Positions 17,574-25,836 of a stretch of 64,000 nucleotides of DNA are shown here, piece after piece. Position 1 is the stretch's first letter, and every line of letters begins with the position of its first letter. Source of the stretch: Pseudomonadota bacterium (lineage in GTDB: Bacteria; Pseudomonadota; Alphaproteobacteria; Rhizobiales; Hyphomicrobiaceae); contig JAEYPL010000284.1 of the NCBI GenBank assembly GCA_023410905.1, forward strand, positions 1 to 64,000, read 5' to 3'. The notes under the pieces were generated by a model that saw nothing but the letters and a program-made list of their open reading frames with translations, had not been told where the DNA came from and did not search any database. The translations under genes were made by a program, and so were the position numbers.

Positions 17574-19037
17574 ATGGCTGATCAGCGCGGATTGACGCCA
17601 GAGGAAGCCGTCGAGCGGCTGGAGCGGGATCACGCCGCGGCGTGCAAAGCGCTGCGCGAGGCGCTCGCACGATATGTGACGGACCGCGCCATTCCGACGG
17701 CCGACGAACGAGTAGCGTTTCGCTATCCCGAGCTGCGCGTGAACTGGCAGTCCGGCAAACCAGTGCCCTTCACGCGGCGGGCCTGGGCAAAGTTCCAGGC
17801 GCCAGGCCTCTACGCTACCACCATAACGCAGCCCGCTTTCTTCCGCGGCTATCTGCTCGAGCAGTTGCGGCCGCTTGTCGACGAGTTCCGCGCCCACATT
17901 GACGTCGGTGTGAGCGATCAGGAAATCCCGTATCCGTTTGTGACCGAAGCTGGCGATGAGTTTGTCCATGGCGGCCTGTCGGTCGCCGACCTCGCACGGT
18001 ATTTCCCGACGCCGCTGCTCTCGAATGTCGGCGACGAGATCGCCGATGGACTGTGGCGTTTCGAGGTGGGGCGGCCGCGCCCGCTCGCGCTCTTCGACGC
18101 CGTTCGCGTCGATTTCTCGTTGCGCCGTCTCGCGCATTATACCGGCACCGACTGGCGTACGATCCAGCCTTGGATCCTCTTCACCAACTACCAGCGCTAC
18201 GTCGATCAGTTCGTGGACTGGAGCCTCGGAGAGCTTAATCAGGCAGCCAGCCCTTACACAGAGCTCACGTTGCCCGGTGGAAGCGTCGTTCGCCGCGGAG
18301 TCGACGTGGATGCCTCGGTCGCTCTGGCCGCAGCTGCGCCCTGGCATCGATATCAGATGCCAGCCTACAATCTCGCGCGTGCCGACGGCCAGGGCGGCAT
18401 CACGCTCGTCAATATCGGCGTCGGCCCATCGAACGCCAAGACCGCCACGGACCATCTCGCGGTGCTGAGGCCGCATTGCTGGCTGATGATCGGCCACTGC
18501 GGCGGACTGCGGCAGTCTCAAACCATTGGCGACTACGTGCTCGCGCACGGCTATCTGCGGCGCGACAGCATTCTGGATGATCTGGTGCCGCCCGAAATCC
18601 CGGTGCCAGCTCTTGCCGAGGTACAGGTGGCCTTGCAGGAGGCCGCGGAGCAGGTCACCGGCGAGCACGGCGAGGCGTTGAAGCGGCGACTGCGCACGGG
18701 CACCGTCGTGAGCTATGCCGACCGAAACTGGGAGCTGCGCTGGTCACAGGAGCGCCGCCGCATCAATCTCGGTCGGGCCATCGCTGTCGACATGGAGAGT
18801 TCGGCGCTCGCAACTCAGGGCTATCGCCTGCGCGTGCCGTACGGCACTCTCCTGTGCGTCTCGGACAAGCCGCTCCACGGTGAGATCAAACTGCCGGGCG
18901 CCGCGACCGGCTTCTATCAGCGCGCAGTTGGCGAGCATCTCAAGATTGGGCTTGCCGCGATCGACCTCTTGCGCAGCCAGCTCAGCTCGCTGCATTCGCG
19001 CAAATTGCGCAGCTTCGACGAACCGCCGTTCCGGTAG
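17574..19037 (+). CDS. amn: AMP nucleosidase
   Basis: Cleaves AMP to adenine and ribose 5-phosphate (EC 3.2.2.4), a route controlling adenylate pools. The 487-residue length fits the family. The N-terminal AMP-nucleosidase regulatory domain spans about residues 10-250. The phosphorylase-like catalytic domain follows, with MIGHCGGLRQSQTIGDYVLA near residue 303 and the DMESSALATQGYR segment that contains the conserved acidic base region. The ATG at 17574 was chosen because of the AGGAAG ribosome site and the family start. A TTG 45 bases upstream is less likely. It is monocistronic, facing speG convergently. Confidence 0.93.
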   Translation: MADQRGLTPEEAVERLERDHAAACKALREALARYVTDRAIPTADERVAFRYPELRVNWQSGKPVPFTRRAWAKFQAPGLYATTITQPAFFRGYLLEQLRPLVDEFRAHIDVGVSDQEIPYPFVTEAGDEFVHGGLSVADLARYFPTPLLSNVGDEIADGLWRFEVGRPRPLALFDAVRVDFSLRRLAHYTGTDWRTIQPWILFTNYQRYVDQFVDWSLGELNQAASPYTELTLPGGSVVRRGVDVDASVALAAAAPWHRYQMPAYNLARADGQGGITLVNIGVGPSNAKTATDHLAVLRPHCWLMIGHCGGLRQSQTIGDYVLAHGYLRRDSILDDLVPPEIPVPALAEVQVALQEAAEQVTGEHGEALKRRLRTGTVVSYADRNWELRWSQERRRINLGRAIAVDMESSALATQGYRLRVPYGTLLCVSDKPLHGEIKLPGAATGFYQRAVGEHLKIGLAAIDLLRSQLSSLHSRKLRSFDEPPFR

Positions 19038-19072
19038 TTCGGTCGCGTTTTAGGCCCGGGCAAACAAATCCA

Positions 19073-19630
19073 TCACTGAGCCGTGGGTGTCAGCATACGC
19101 TCGGGCTTTGGACGCGAACCGAGATAGTCCTGCTGAAAGAGACACATCCGCGTGACGTCACGGTACTGGCCGTTGATGAAGAACTCCTGCCGCAGCACAC
19201 CTTCGACCTCAAAGCCCAGCTTCTCATAGATATGGACAGCCTTCGTGTTGTCCTTGTCGACGACGAGATAGATTTTATGGAGGTTCAGCACGCCGAAGCC
19301 GTAGTCCATAGCGAGTTCCGCCGCGCGTTTTGCGAGACCCTTACCCTGGTGATCGGGGGCGACGATGATCTGAAACTCCGCCCGACGATGGACGTGATCG
19401 ATTTCGACCAGCTCGACGAGGCCTGCATTCTTGTCCTCACTAACCACCACGAAGCGGCGCTCGGTCTGGTCATGGATATGCTCGTCGTAGAGCGCTGCCA
19501 GCTCGACGAAGGTCTCGTAAGGCTCTTCGAACCAGTAGCGCATGACGTTTGCGTTATTGTCCATCTGGTGCACGAAATGCAGATCCTCGCGCTCCAGCGG
19601 TCGCAACACGACTTTTCGTTCTGAGGGCAT
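19073..19630 (-). CDS. speG: spermidine N1-acetyltransferase SpeG
   Basis: GNAT acetyltransferase of 185 residues that transfers acetyl from acetyl-CoA to spermidine or spermine. The sequence follows the enterobacterial SpeG pattern as I remember it closely: LRPLEREDLHFVHQMDNN, VMRYWFEEPYETFVEL, HRRAEFQIIVAPDHQGKGLA (acetyl-CoA loop, QGKGLA) and the C-terminal PTAQ. All residues of the allosteric N-terminal patch region appear present. This likeness across classes is unusual for an alphaproteobacterium. Single gene, convergent with amn, with a 300-base upstream region. Confidence 0.93.
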   Translation of the reverse strand: MPSERKVVLRPLEREDLHFVHQMDNNANVMRYWFEEPYETFVELAALYDEHIHDQTERRFVVVSEDKNAGLVELVEIDHVHRRAEFQIIVAPDHQGKGLAKRAAELAMDYGFGVLNLHKIYLVVDKDNTKAVHIYEKLGFEVEGVLRQEFFINGQYRDVTRMCLFQQDYLGSRPKPERMLTPTAQ

Positions 19631-19931
19631 GATTGCGTCCTATGAGGCTGGCTTCGATCCTGCAGAAGCATACAGGTTCACATGACGATCGCTACCGGCG
19701 GTCCGTTCAAGATCGGTGCACCCGGCTTTGTGCCGGCTCGCGTCAGCGTTGACGTGCAGGCGTAATCTTGTGGCTCGCATGGCGGCGACCGCCATCACGA
19801 AACTGTGGTTGTAGTTGATCGCACGCATTGCCCTGCATTGTTGGGAATTGGTCGCAACAGCGTTAAGCTTCAGCGCAACATGCCGTCCAAGCTATCGGCC
19901 GATCACGGCTACGCTCGTTAGAGGTCTCTGT
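19631..19931. other. intergenic region upstream of speG and the Tat-exported protein
   Basis: About 300 bases between divergent genes. It contains short AT-richer patches near 19800-19900 suited to promoters, but no RNA gene, conserved operator or coding remnant could be supported. Short open frames on both strands lack ribosome sites and homology and were not accepted. Confidence 0.45.
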
Positions 19932-20420
19932 ATGGCTACTGTCCTGCTCAATCGCCGCAGCCTTCTCGCCGCAGGAGGTTCCGTTCTTGCAACAGGCGCT
20001 TCCGGGCTGCTGCTGCCCGCCCGCGCGCAAGGGCTCGCACCGACCGCTTCGATGCGCGGCGGAGCCAACAATTATCGCCCGGGGGCACCGATCGTGGAGC
20101 GCATTGGTGGCGGGGGCTTCTGGATGACGGGCACCGTGCGCCGCGCTGGCGATGGCGCTCCGCTTGCGGGTCAACGCGTACAGATCTGGGCGCACACGAC
20201 CGAAGGACACGAGCGCGATCAGCGGAGTCATGGAGCGACGCTTACTGACGCGAATGGCGTGTTCCGACTCGAGATGCCGCAGATCGTTCCCGCTTTCGGC
20301 CAAGCGCATGGCCATCTCGCCTATGACAGCGGTGCATTCCAAACCGTATTTCTGCGCCCGCTGATGTCGAGCGCAAAAGCCACCAGCCTCGAGGCGCACT
20401 TCGTCCTTCAGCCGGCGTGA
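19932..20420 (+). CDS. Tat-exported intradiol-dioxygenase-like small protein
   Basis: Protein of 162 residues with a twin-arginine signal (NRRSLLAAGG, then a hydrophobic run and LLLPARAQG). The mature part resembles the beta-sandwich core of intradiol ring-cleavage dioxygenases: TGTVRRAGDGAPLAGQRVQIW, then GATLTDANGVFRLEMP, then the His-Gly-His of AHGHLAYD. The Tyr that would follow EG in the family is His here, and the second expected Tyr appears as Phe, so the iron site is incomplete. It is translationally coupled to a ferric-reductase-like membrane protein, which suggests a periplasmic partner function. Catalysis is uncertain. Confidence 0.75.
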   Translation: MATVLLNRRSLLAAGGSVLATGASGLLLPARAQGLAPTASMRGGANNYRPGAPIVERIGGGGFWMTGTVRRAGDGAPLAGQRVQIWAHTTEGHERDQRSHGATLTDANGVFRLEMPQIVPAFGQAHGHLAYDSGAFQTVFLRPLMSSAKATSLEAHFVLQPA

Positions 20421-21049
20421 TCGAGCTGACTTCAAAGAAGATGAGGTTGGCGCGCGCGTCTCTGATCTGGGCCGGTCTCGCGATGGCTGTCGGCGTACCC
20501 ATCGCCGTTGCGGCGGCGAGCCCGCTGCTCGCTTGGCGCGACCCTGTCTACATCGTGGCCGGATTTGCGGGCGTTGTTGCACTGGGGCTCATCCTCATTC
20601 AGCCCCTGCTGATTGGCGGCTACTTGCCGGGATTGGCGCCTCTTCAAGAGCGGCGCCTGCATCGCTGGATCGGAGGACTGCTGGTCGTGGCGGTCGTGGT
20701 CCACGTCGGAGGTCTTTGGATAACCAGTCCCCCGGATGTGATTGACGCCCTTCTCTTCACATCGCCGACGCCGTTCTCAGACTGGGGGGTGATCGCCATG
20801 TGGGCAGTGTTCTCCACCGCGCTCCTGGCTGCACTCCGCCGGCGATTGCGCCTCAGCCTACGAACATGGCGCATCGCTCATACGATCCTCGCAGTGGTGA
20901 TCGTCGTCGGGAGCGTGGTCCACGCTGTGCTGATCGACGGGACCATGGGAACAATGTCGAAGTTGGCCCTGTGCGCGCTGGTCCTCGCGGCAACCATGAA
21001 AGTCATGGCCGACCTACGCGTATGTGCAAAAAGACCGACGCCGCGCTGA
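20417..21049 (+). CDS. ferric-reductase-like transmembrane protein
   Basis: Inner-membrane protein of 210 residues with about six hydrophobic helices. His residues within helices (RRLHRWIGGLLVVAVVVHVGGLW and TWRIAHTILAVVIVVGSVVHAVL) fit a di-heme cytochrome b fold of the FRD/YedZ group. Start GTG at 20417 overlaps the stop of the previous gene (GTGA). An ATG at 20441 is the alternative. With the Tat-exported partner it could form a membrane-to-periplasm electron-transfer pair similar in layout to YedYZ, though the partner is not a molybdoprotein. No soluble flavin/NAD domain is present. Confidence 0.75.
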   Translation: MIELTSKKMRLARASLIWAGLAMAVGVPIAVAAASPLLAWRDPVYIVAGFAGVVALGLILIQPLLIGGYLPGLAPLQERRLHRWIGGLLVVAVVVHVGGLWITSPPDVIDALLFTSPTPFSDWGVIAMWAVFSTALLAALRRRLRLSLRTWRIAHTILAVVIVVGSVVHAVLIDGTMGTMSKLALCALVLAATMKVMADLRVCAKRPTPR

Positions 21050-21104
21050 GGGAACAGCGTCTGAAACGACGTCGATCAGTATGTCCGGGGCCTCGCGCAG
21101 CCGA

Positions 21105-21812
21105 CTAGGATGACGCCCTCAGCGGCAACTTCTGCGCAGCTCGCGCGACGACCTCGCCTCGCCGTTTGAGCATGCCCTCGACATAAGAGCGGAACTCGCT
21201 GACCACCGCGGGCGGTGCAGTATCCGGCGCACCGGCAGAGAACGGCGGCTCGGGATTGTATTCCATGTAGAGCTGAATCTTTTCGGCCGTCAGACGATCT
21301 GAAAGCGCTTCGGCCAGCAGCAATCCGAAATCTATCCCAGCGGTCACGCCGCCGCCCGTAATCCGATTGCGATCGATGCAGACGCGCGTGTTGATCGGCG
21401 TTGCGCCGAAGGCCTCGAGAAACTGCATGGAGGCCCAGTGCGTCGCGGCCTTGTAACCCTGCAGGAGACCAGCGGCGCCGAGCACAAGCGCACCCGTGCA
21501 GACGGATGTCACGTATCGCGCATGAGCTTCCTGCTCGCGGACGAATGCCAGCACCTCCTCGTCCTCAAGAAGATCGTTCATACCGGGGCCGCCGGGAATG
21601 CAGATGACGTCCAGTTTCGGACAGTCGGCGAATGTCGTGGTCGGCAGGATCTTGAGGCCGACGTCACTGACGACCGGCTGGAGATCCTTCCAGATGAGAT
21701 GGACGTCGGCGTTCGGCAGGCGCGCCAGGACCTCGAACGGTCCTGTCAGGTCGAGCTGGGTCAAACGCGGGAAGAGTATCAGTCCAATCTGATGACGAGC
21801 GGCGTCACTCAT
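21105..21812 (-). CDS. inhA: isonitrile hydratase (DJ-1/PfpI family)
   Basis: DJ-1/PfpI-fold enzyme of 235 residues. It follows the Pseudomonas putida isonitrile hydratase pattern throughout: IGLILFPRLTQLDLTGPFEVL, HLIWKDLQPV, LDVICIPGGPGMNDLLED and YVTSVCTGALVLGAAGLLQG. The predicted nucleophile is Cys105, with Thr106 and Asp21 as the other active-site residues known for the family. It would hydrate isonitriles to N-formamides. It lies 12 bases downstream of the nitrilase in the same transcript, so it may process a related substrate. AraC-type fusions of this fold are excluded because no HTH domain follows. Confidence 0.88.
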   Translation of the reverse strand: MSDAARHQIGLILFPRLTQLDLTGPFEVLARLPNADVHLIWKDLQPVVSDVGLKILPTTTFADCPKLDVICIPGGPGMNDLLEDEEVLAFVREQEAHARYVTSVCTGALVLGAAGLLQGYKAATHWASMQFLEAFGATPINTRVCIDRNRITGGGVTAGIDFGLLLAEALSDRLTAEKIQLYMEYNPEPPFSAGAPDTAPPAVVSEFRSYVEGMLKRRGEVVARAAQKLPLRASS

Positions 21813-21824
21813 GGCGCATGTCCT

Positions 21825-22856
21825 CTAGGGTCGTTCGGAATGCTGGTCCTCGGCATCGGCGGACTGGGCTGCAACGGTCTCAAGGTATCGCGCCGGCTCG
21901 CGCGCGGAGCGATCGACCTTCAGATCGAAGATGTCGAAACGATTGTAGTATCCGACGACATCGTGGAACTGCTTCGGCTCGACCGACAATGCCGTGTCGA
22001 TCTCTCCGTAGACAATGCCTTCCTCGCCGCTGATCACTTCGCTCATGATGGAGCCTGTCGGATCGAGGATCATCGATACGCTCTTGGGCGAGCGCTCGAT
22101 GATTTCGCGGATGCTCTTATCCTCGCGCGCAACGGCAGCGATCAGCTTTTCGTCGGCGAGCGCCGAGGAGACAATGTTGAATACCTTCGCCTCGAACGCG
22201 TGCGCACCTGCGCGGATCTCGATGGCCTTGCGCAGATCGTAGCCGGTGTTGTCGCTCGGCGGGCGCGTGGGCCAGATGGGCGGGTAGGTCGAAATGTGCA
22301 CCTGTTCGCCCTCGGCCATGAGAGCGTAGCGCGAGAGCGGATTGGTATTCTCGCCGCAGATCAGCATCCCGACGCGGCCGATCTCGGTTTGCGTCACGCG
22401 CAAGCCACGGGCATCGCCATTTGCCCAGATCAGCTTTTCATAGAAGGTCGGAACGAGCTTGCGATGATGGTTCAGGATGCTCCCATCGGGGCCGATGAGC
22501 AGATTGGAGTTCCAGAGACAGCCGACGCTCGCATCCGTGCCCTCGCTGATGCCGGTCGAGACGTAGATCCCGTATTCGCGCGCAGCAGCACAAAGGCGCG
22601 CCACTTCCTGGCCGTCCTTTCTGATGGACTGCATGGCGAGCGAGCGGAAGAAATCATGGTTCTCGATCGGTGGCCGCAACGCCGCCCAAATCGGGAAACC
22701 GGGAATGAAGCTCTCGGGAAATGCCACGAGCGCGGCGCCATTCTTCGAGGCCTCGCGCATGAAGGAGATCGCCTTGTCGACCGTTGCGTCGGCGTCCAGG
22801 AAGACCGAGGCGATGTGGCAGGCGGCGGCCTTAAAGCGGGGATAATTCTGCGGCAT
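21825..22856 (-). CDS. nitrilase
   Basis: Carbon-nitrogen hydrolase of 343 residues, a normal length for nitrilases. The catalytic triad is visible as Glu48 (FPESF), Lys133 (HHRKLVPT) and Cys167 (LICGENTNP), and the downstream EGEQVHISTYPP-like segment is typical of true nitrilases. It would convert a nitrile to acid and ammonia. It sits between the isonitrile hydratase and the TrmB-type regulator, all leftward, opposite a Liv-type importer. Whether the substrate is aliphatic or an arylacetonitrile cannot be told. Confidence 0.92.
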   Translation of the reverse strand: MPQNYPRFKAAACHIASVFLDADATVDKAISFMREASKNGAALVAFPESFIPGFPIWAALRPPIENHDFFRSLAMQSIRKDGQEVARLCAAAREYGIYVSTGISEGTDASVGCLWNSNLLIGPDGSILNHHRKLVPTFYEKLIWANGDARGLRVTQTEIGRVGMLICGENTNPLSRYALMAEGEQVHISTYPPIWPTRPPSDNTGYDLRKAIEIRAGAHAFEAKVFNIVSSALADEKLIAAVAREDKSIREIIERSPKSVSMILDPTGSIMSEVISGEEGIVYGEIDTALSVEPKQFHDVVGYYNRFDIFDLKVDRSAREPARYLETVAAQSADAEDQHSERP

Positions 22857-22879
22857 GCGGGTGTTCCGATCGGGTTGAC

Positions 22880-23680
22880 TTACTTCTTGGAATGCAGGTG
22901 CACGAGCTTGTCGCGGCTCGGACGGCGCGCGACGTTCTCAGCCGCATGGCTGGCGGCCCATAGTGTCTCGAACAGCCCCGTTTGCATGGCAGCAAACTCC
23001 GCACTTTCGATGGTCATGGCGAAGTTCTCCTTGCGGGATGAGATCAGGGCGACAGTGTCGTCATAGATGTACGTCGTCATCGAGAAGCTGAAGGTTTCGG
23101 GGGCGTAGCGCAGAATGCGCAAGTCGGCCGGATTGTCGGACCAGAATTTGTGCAAGTCCTTCGTTGCCGAACGCACGACGCGCAGCGTGACGCCAGCCTC
23201 GATGCGCCGTCGAACGTTGTCGTCCATCCATGCACGCCCCGGCACCTCGTAGAGATCGCTCATGGAGAGGACGCCGAGCAGCATCTTGCTGCGACATGCG
23301 ATCGTCTCGTCAAGAACGGCCTTGATGCCATCCAGTCCCTGGAAGTAGCGGACTTTCGGTTTCGCCGGCGTGCGGTTGTGCAGCGATAGAAGCTCTGGCA
23401 TGACGGCCTCGAGCTTCTTGCGACGCTCTTCGACGATCTCGAGCACGCGTGCGGGCGACTCCGCCATGATCAGCATGGAGCGATCGCTCGCCTGCGGAAT
23501 CTCGTTGACCAGCCGCTGCTCGAGCAGGCGCGAAAAGACGTCGTAAGCGTTTGTGCGGCTGATGCCGGCTTTGCGCGCGATGTCGCGCATCGTGGCCTGG
23601 CCGAGCTCCAGCGCCGCCAAATAGAAGCGCACTTCCGTCTCGTGCAGGCCGATGTCCGTGAGGGCACGCTCGATAGCCAT
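22880..23680 (-). CDS. TrmB-type transcriptional regulator
   Basis: DNA-binding protein of 266 residues. The N-terminal winged helix (about 1-75) reads LTDIGLHETEVRFYLAALELGQATMRDIARKAGISRTNAYDVFSRLLEQRLV, which is the TrmB/HTH pattern; a coiled-coil-like helix follows (ESPARVLEIVEERRKKLEAV). The C-terminal half has a phospholipase-D-like effector fold (IACRSKMLLGVLSMSDLYE). It shares the transcript with the nitrilase and isonitrile hydratase and is divergent from the Liv operon, so it probably regulates both arms. TrmB proteins are chiefly archaeal sugar regulators, so a bacterial nitrile regulator would be less usual. Confidence 0.85.
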   Translation of the reverse strand: MAIERALTDIGLHETEVRFYLAALELGQATMRDIARKAGISRTNAYDVFSRLLEQRLVNEIPQASDRSMLIMAESPARVLEIVEERRKKLEAVMPELLSLHNRTPAKPKVRYFQGLDGIKAVLDETIACRSKMLLGVLSMSDLYEVPGRAWMDDNVRRRIEAGVTLRVVRSATKDLHKFWSDNPADLRILRYAPETFSFSMTTYIYDDTVALISSRKENFAMTIESAEFAAMQTGLFETLWAASHAAENVARRPSRDKLVHLHSKK

Positions 23681-23812
23681 TGAGTTCCTTCCGGGCTTCC
23701 GACGTCGGGCTCGCGTGTGCGGCGCATACCGCCGTCACTTGATACTGCATGTCGATACGGATTGACACTGCCTCATGCGGCCGAGCCAAACATTGTGCAC
23801 ATGGCCAGCAAA

Positions 23813-23822
23813 ATATGCATAT
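23813..23822. promoter_or_regulatory. palindrome ATATGCATAT in the TrmB/Liv divergent promoter
   Basis: A perfect ten-base palindrome in an AT-rich patch between the divergent regulator and transporter genes. It could be the TrmB-type regulator's operator. The assignment rests on position only. Confidence 0.3.
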
Positions 23823-23925
23823 GACGGCGTTGCATTGAGTGTCCATTCATGCTGACTATAAGGGATCGAGGCCGCGAGGCCTTCAATTCGGTGCGCGCAC
23901 TCGCGCGATTGAGACTGGGGGCTTT

Positions 23926-24786
23926 GTGTCCGGACTCGTCCTGGCTCTCGCTGTTAACGGCTTGGTTTGGGGGCTGATCATCGCGCTCATCGCGCTCGGC
24001 CTCTCGATCATTTTCGGCCTGCTCGACATCATCAATGTCGCGCACGGCGACTTCTTCATGCTCGGCACCGTTGTCGCGCTCGTGCTTGCGACCTCGACGG
24101 GCTCATACTGGCTGGCCCTGCTGCTCGTCCCAATCATCGGCTTTGCTGTCGGTCTGATTCTGGAGCGGGTGATCATCCGGCCGACCATCCGGCAGGCCTC
24201 GCTGACAATCGTCACGACATTCGGCCTTTCCATGATGCTGCAGGAAGGCGTGCGCGCGACCTATGGTGCTCAGCCCCGCCGCATGGCCGCGCCAATCGAG
24301 GGAACGATCCCGCTCTTCGGCATCGACTACGATGTCTATCGCATCTTCGCGGCAGCCTTTGCGGCGCTGTGCCTCGTGGCGTTCTTTGTGTTTCTTACGC
24401 ACACGAAGCTCGGCACGTGGATCCGCGCCGTACGCCACGATCCGGAAACCGCGACAGCTCTCGGCATTCCGGTCGCGCGGATCTGTGCCATCACGTTCGG
24501 GCTCGGCACGGCAATGGCCCTGCTCGGCGGCGCAATCGCGGCACCTATCACGACCGTGGAGTTCCGAACCGGCGTCGATATCCTGCCCTTCTGCTTCATG
24601 GCCGTGATCATCGGTGGTCTCGGCAATCTGCAGGGGACGGTCGCTGCTGCCTTGCTCCTTGCCGTAATGGAAGGCTTGGTTACGAGCGTCACCGATCCGA
24701 CGATTGCGCGCATCATCTCCCTCGGCTTCATGAGCATTGCGCTCCTTGTCCGCCCGAATGGCCTGTTTTCGGGAGCGACACGATGA
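23926..24786 (+). CDS. ABC importer permease, LivH type (second system)
   Basis: Inner-membrane permease of about 286 residues. The signature LSIIFGLLDIINVAHGDFFMLGTVVA lies near residue 25 of this model, and the coupling loop is GTWIRAVRHDPETATALGI. Two GTG starts are possible, 23839 and 23926. The latter has a GGGGG stretch upstream and gives the family-length N-terminus that enters the first helix at once, so it is preferred. The gene ends in an ATGA overlap with the LivM-type permease. First gene of the LivHMGF plus binding-protein operon opposite the nitrilase genes. Confidence 0.85.
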   Translation: MSGLVLALAVNGLVWGLIIALIALGLSIIFGLLDIINVAHGDFFMLGTVVALVLATSTGSYWLALLLVPIIGFAVGLILERVIIRPTIRQASLTIVTTFGLSMMLQEGVRATYGAQPRRMAAPIEGTIPLFGIDYDVYRIFAAAFAALCLVAFFVFLTHTKLGTWIRAVRHDPETATALGIPVARICAITFGLGTAMALLGGAIAAPITTVEFRTGVDILPFCFMAVIIGGLGNLQGTVAAALLLAVMEGLVTSVTDPTIARIISLGFMSIALLVRPNGLFSGATR

Positions 24787-25835
24787 CCGCCGCCGCTATC
24801 TCGCGCACCGCGCTCATCCTGACGCTCGCCGCTCTGCTTGCCGTCCCGACAGTTCTGCCGCTGTTCGGCAGCCCGTTCTGGATCGACATCATCGCCGAGA
24901 TCCTGATCTGGTCCCTGCTGGCGGCCAGCGTCAATCTACTGCTCGGCTACGTCGGTCTTCTGTCCTTCGGCCAGGCGCTCTATTTCGGCGTTGGAATGTA
25001 CGGCGCGGCTCTGTCGGTCATTCACTGGGGAGCCGGTTTCTGGGGCGGCCTCGCGATCGGGATCGCCGCGGCGATGATCATGGCGGCCATCGCAGGAAGC
25101 GTGGCCGTGCGGCTGACCTGGCACTATTTCGCGATCATCACGGTCGTCTTCTCGCTCATTCTCTACTTCGCGGCGATGAGCGCCAAGCCGATCACAGGTG
25201 GCGATGATGGCATCTCGTTCGGCGCGCCGGATGTCCTGTCGCTCGGCGATCTCAAGCTCTCGCTCGCCGACCAGTCCGTGCAGTACTACACGATCCTCCT
25301 CGTGGTGGCGGGCGTCTACGCTCTGTTCAGCATCATCGTACGCAGCCCGCTTGGCGTGCGGTTCATGGCCGTGCGCGAGAACGATCGGCGCGCTGCGCTC
25401 GTCGGCATTAACGTCTACCTGACACGCTACGTGGCATTCGTGCTCGCGGGCGCTCTCGCCGGTGCGTCGGGCGCACTCTTCGCATTCTTCGGGCGCTACG
25501 CCTCAGCCTCGTACATGTTCTACCACGTGTCGGGCGAGGCTGTGGTGTGGGCGATCGTGGGAGGCGCGGGGAGTCTACTCGGGCCGCTGTTCGGCACCGG
25601 ATTGCTCATCGTGTTCCGCGAGATTATCTCGTCATTCTGGGAGCACTATCTGTTCGTCGTCGGCGCCATCACCGTGCTGGTCGTGATGTTCGCGCCGCGT
25701 GGGCTCGCAGGTGCCTGGGATGATGCGCTGAATATCCTGACGCGCACCAAGGATACGGGGACATCCGACACAGCCGCCCCTTCCGACGAACAGAGCTTGT
25801 CCAGACCGACAACCGATGCGACGCGGGGAGGCTGA
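24783..25835 (+). CDS. ABC importer permease, LivM type (second system)
   Basis: Permease of 350 residues with about nine hydrophobic segments. The LivM signature NLLLGYVGLLSFGQALYFGVGMYGAAL is near residue 50, and the coupling loop is GVRFMAVRENDRRAALVGINVY. The start ATG overlaps the LivH stop (ATGA). Its C-terminal tail is Ser/Thr/Asp-rich and probably cytoplasmic. It pairs with the LivH-type protein to form the membrane channel. Confidence 0.92.
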   Translation: MTAAAISRTALILTLAALLAVPTVLPLFGSPFWIDIIAEILIWSLLAASVNLLLGYVGLLSFGQALYFGVGMYGAALSVIHWGAGFWGGLAIGIAAAMIMAAIAGSVAVRLTWHYFAIITVVFSLILYFAAMSAKPITGGDDGISFGAPDVLSLGDLKLSLADQSVQYYTILLVVAGVYALFSIIVRSPLGVRFMAVRENDRRAALVGINVYLTRYVAFVLAGALAGASGALFAFFGRYASASYMFYHVSGEAVVWAIVGGAGSLLGPLFGTGLLIVFREIISSFWEHYLFVVGAITVLVVMFAPRGLAGAWDDALNILTRTKDTGTSDTAAPSDEQSLSRPTTDATRGG

Positions 25836-25836
25836 C

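Noticed and set aside
21105..21812. AraC-type regulator of the DJ-1/PfpI-HTH kind
   Set aside because: The protein ends after the PfpI domain without a helix-turn-helix and matches isonitrile hydratase along its length.
23967..24782. Upstream part of a 622-residue frame leading into the LivM-type permease
   Set aside because: Before 24783 it reads out of frame through the LivH-type gene and is full of Arg/His; the true LivM start is the ATG at 24783.
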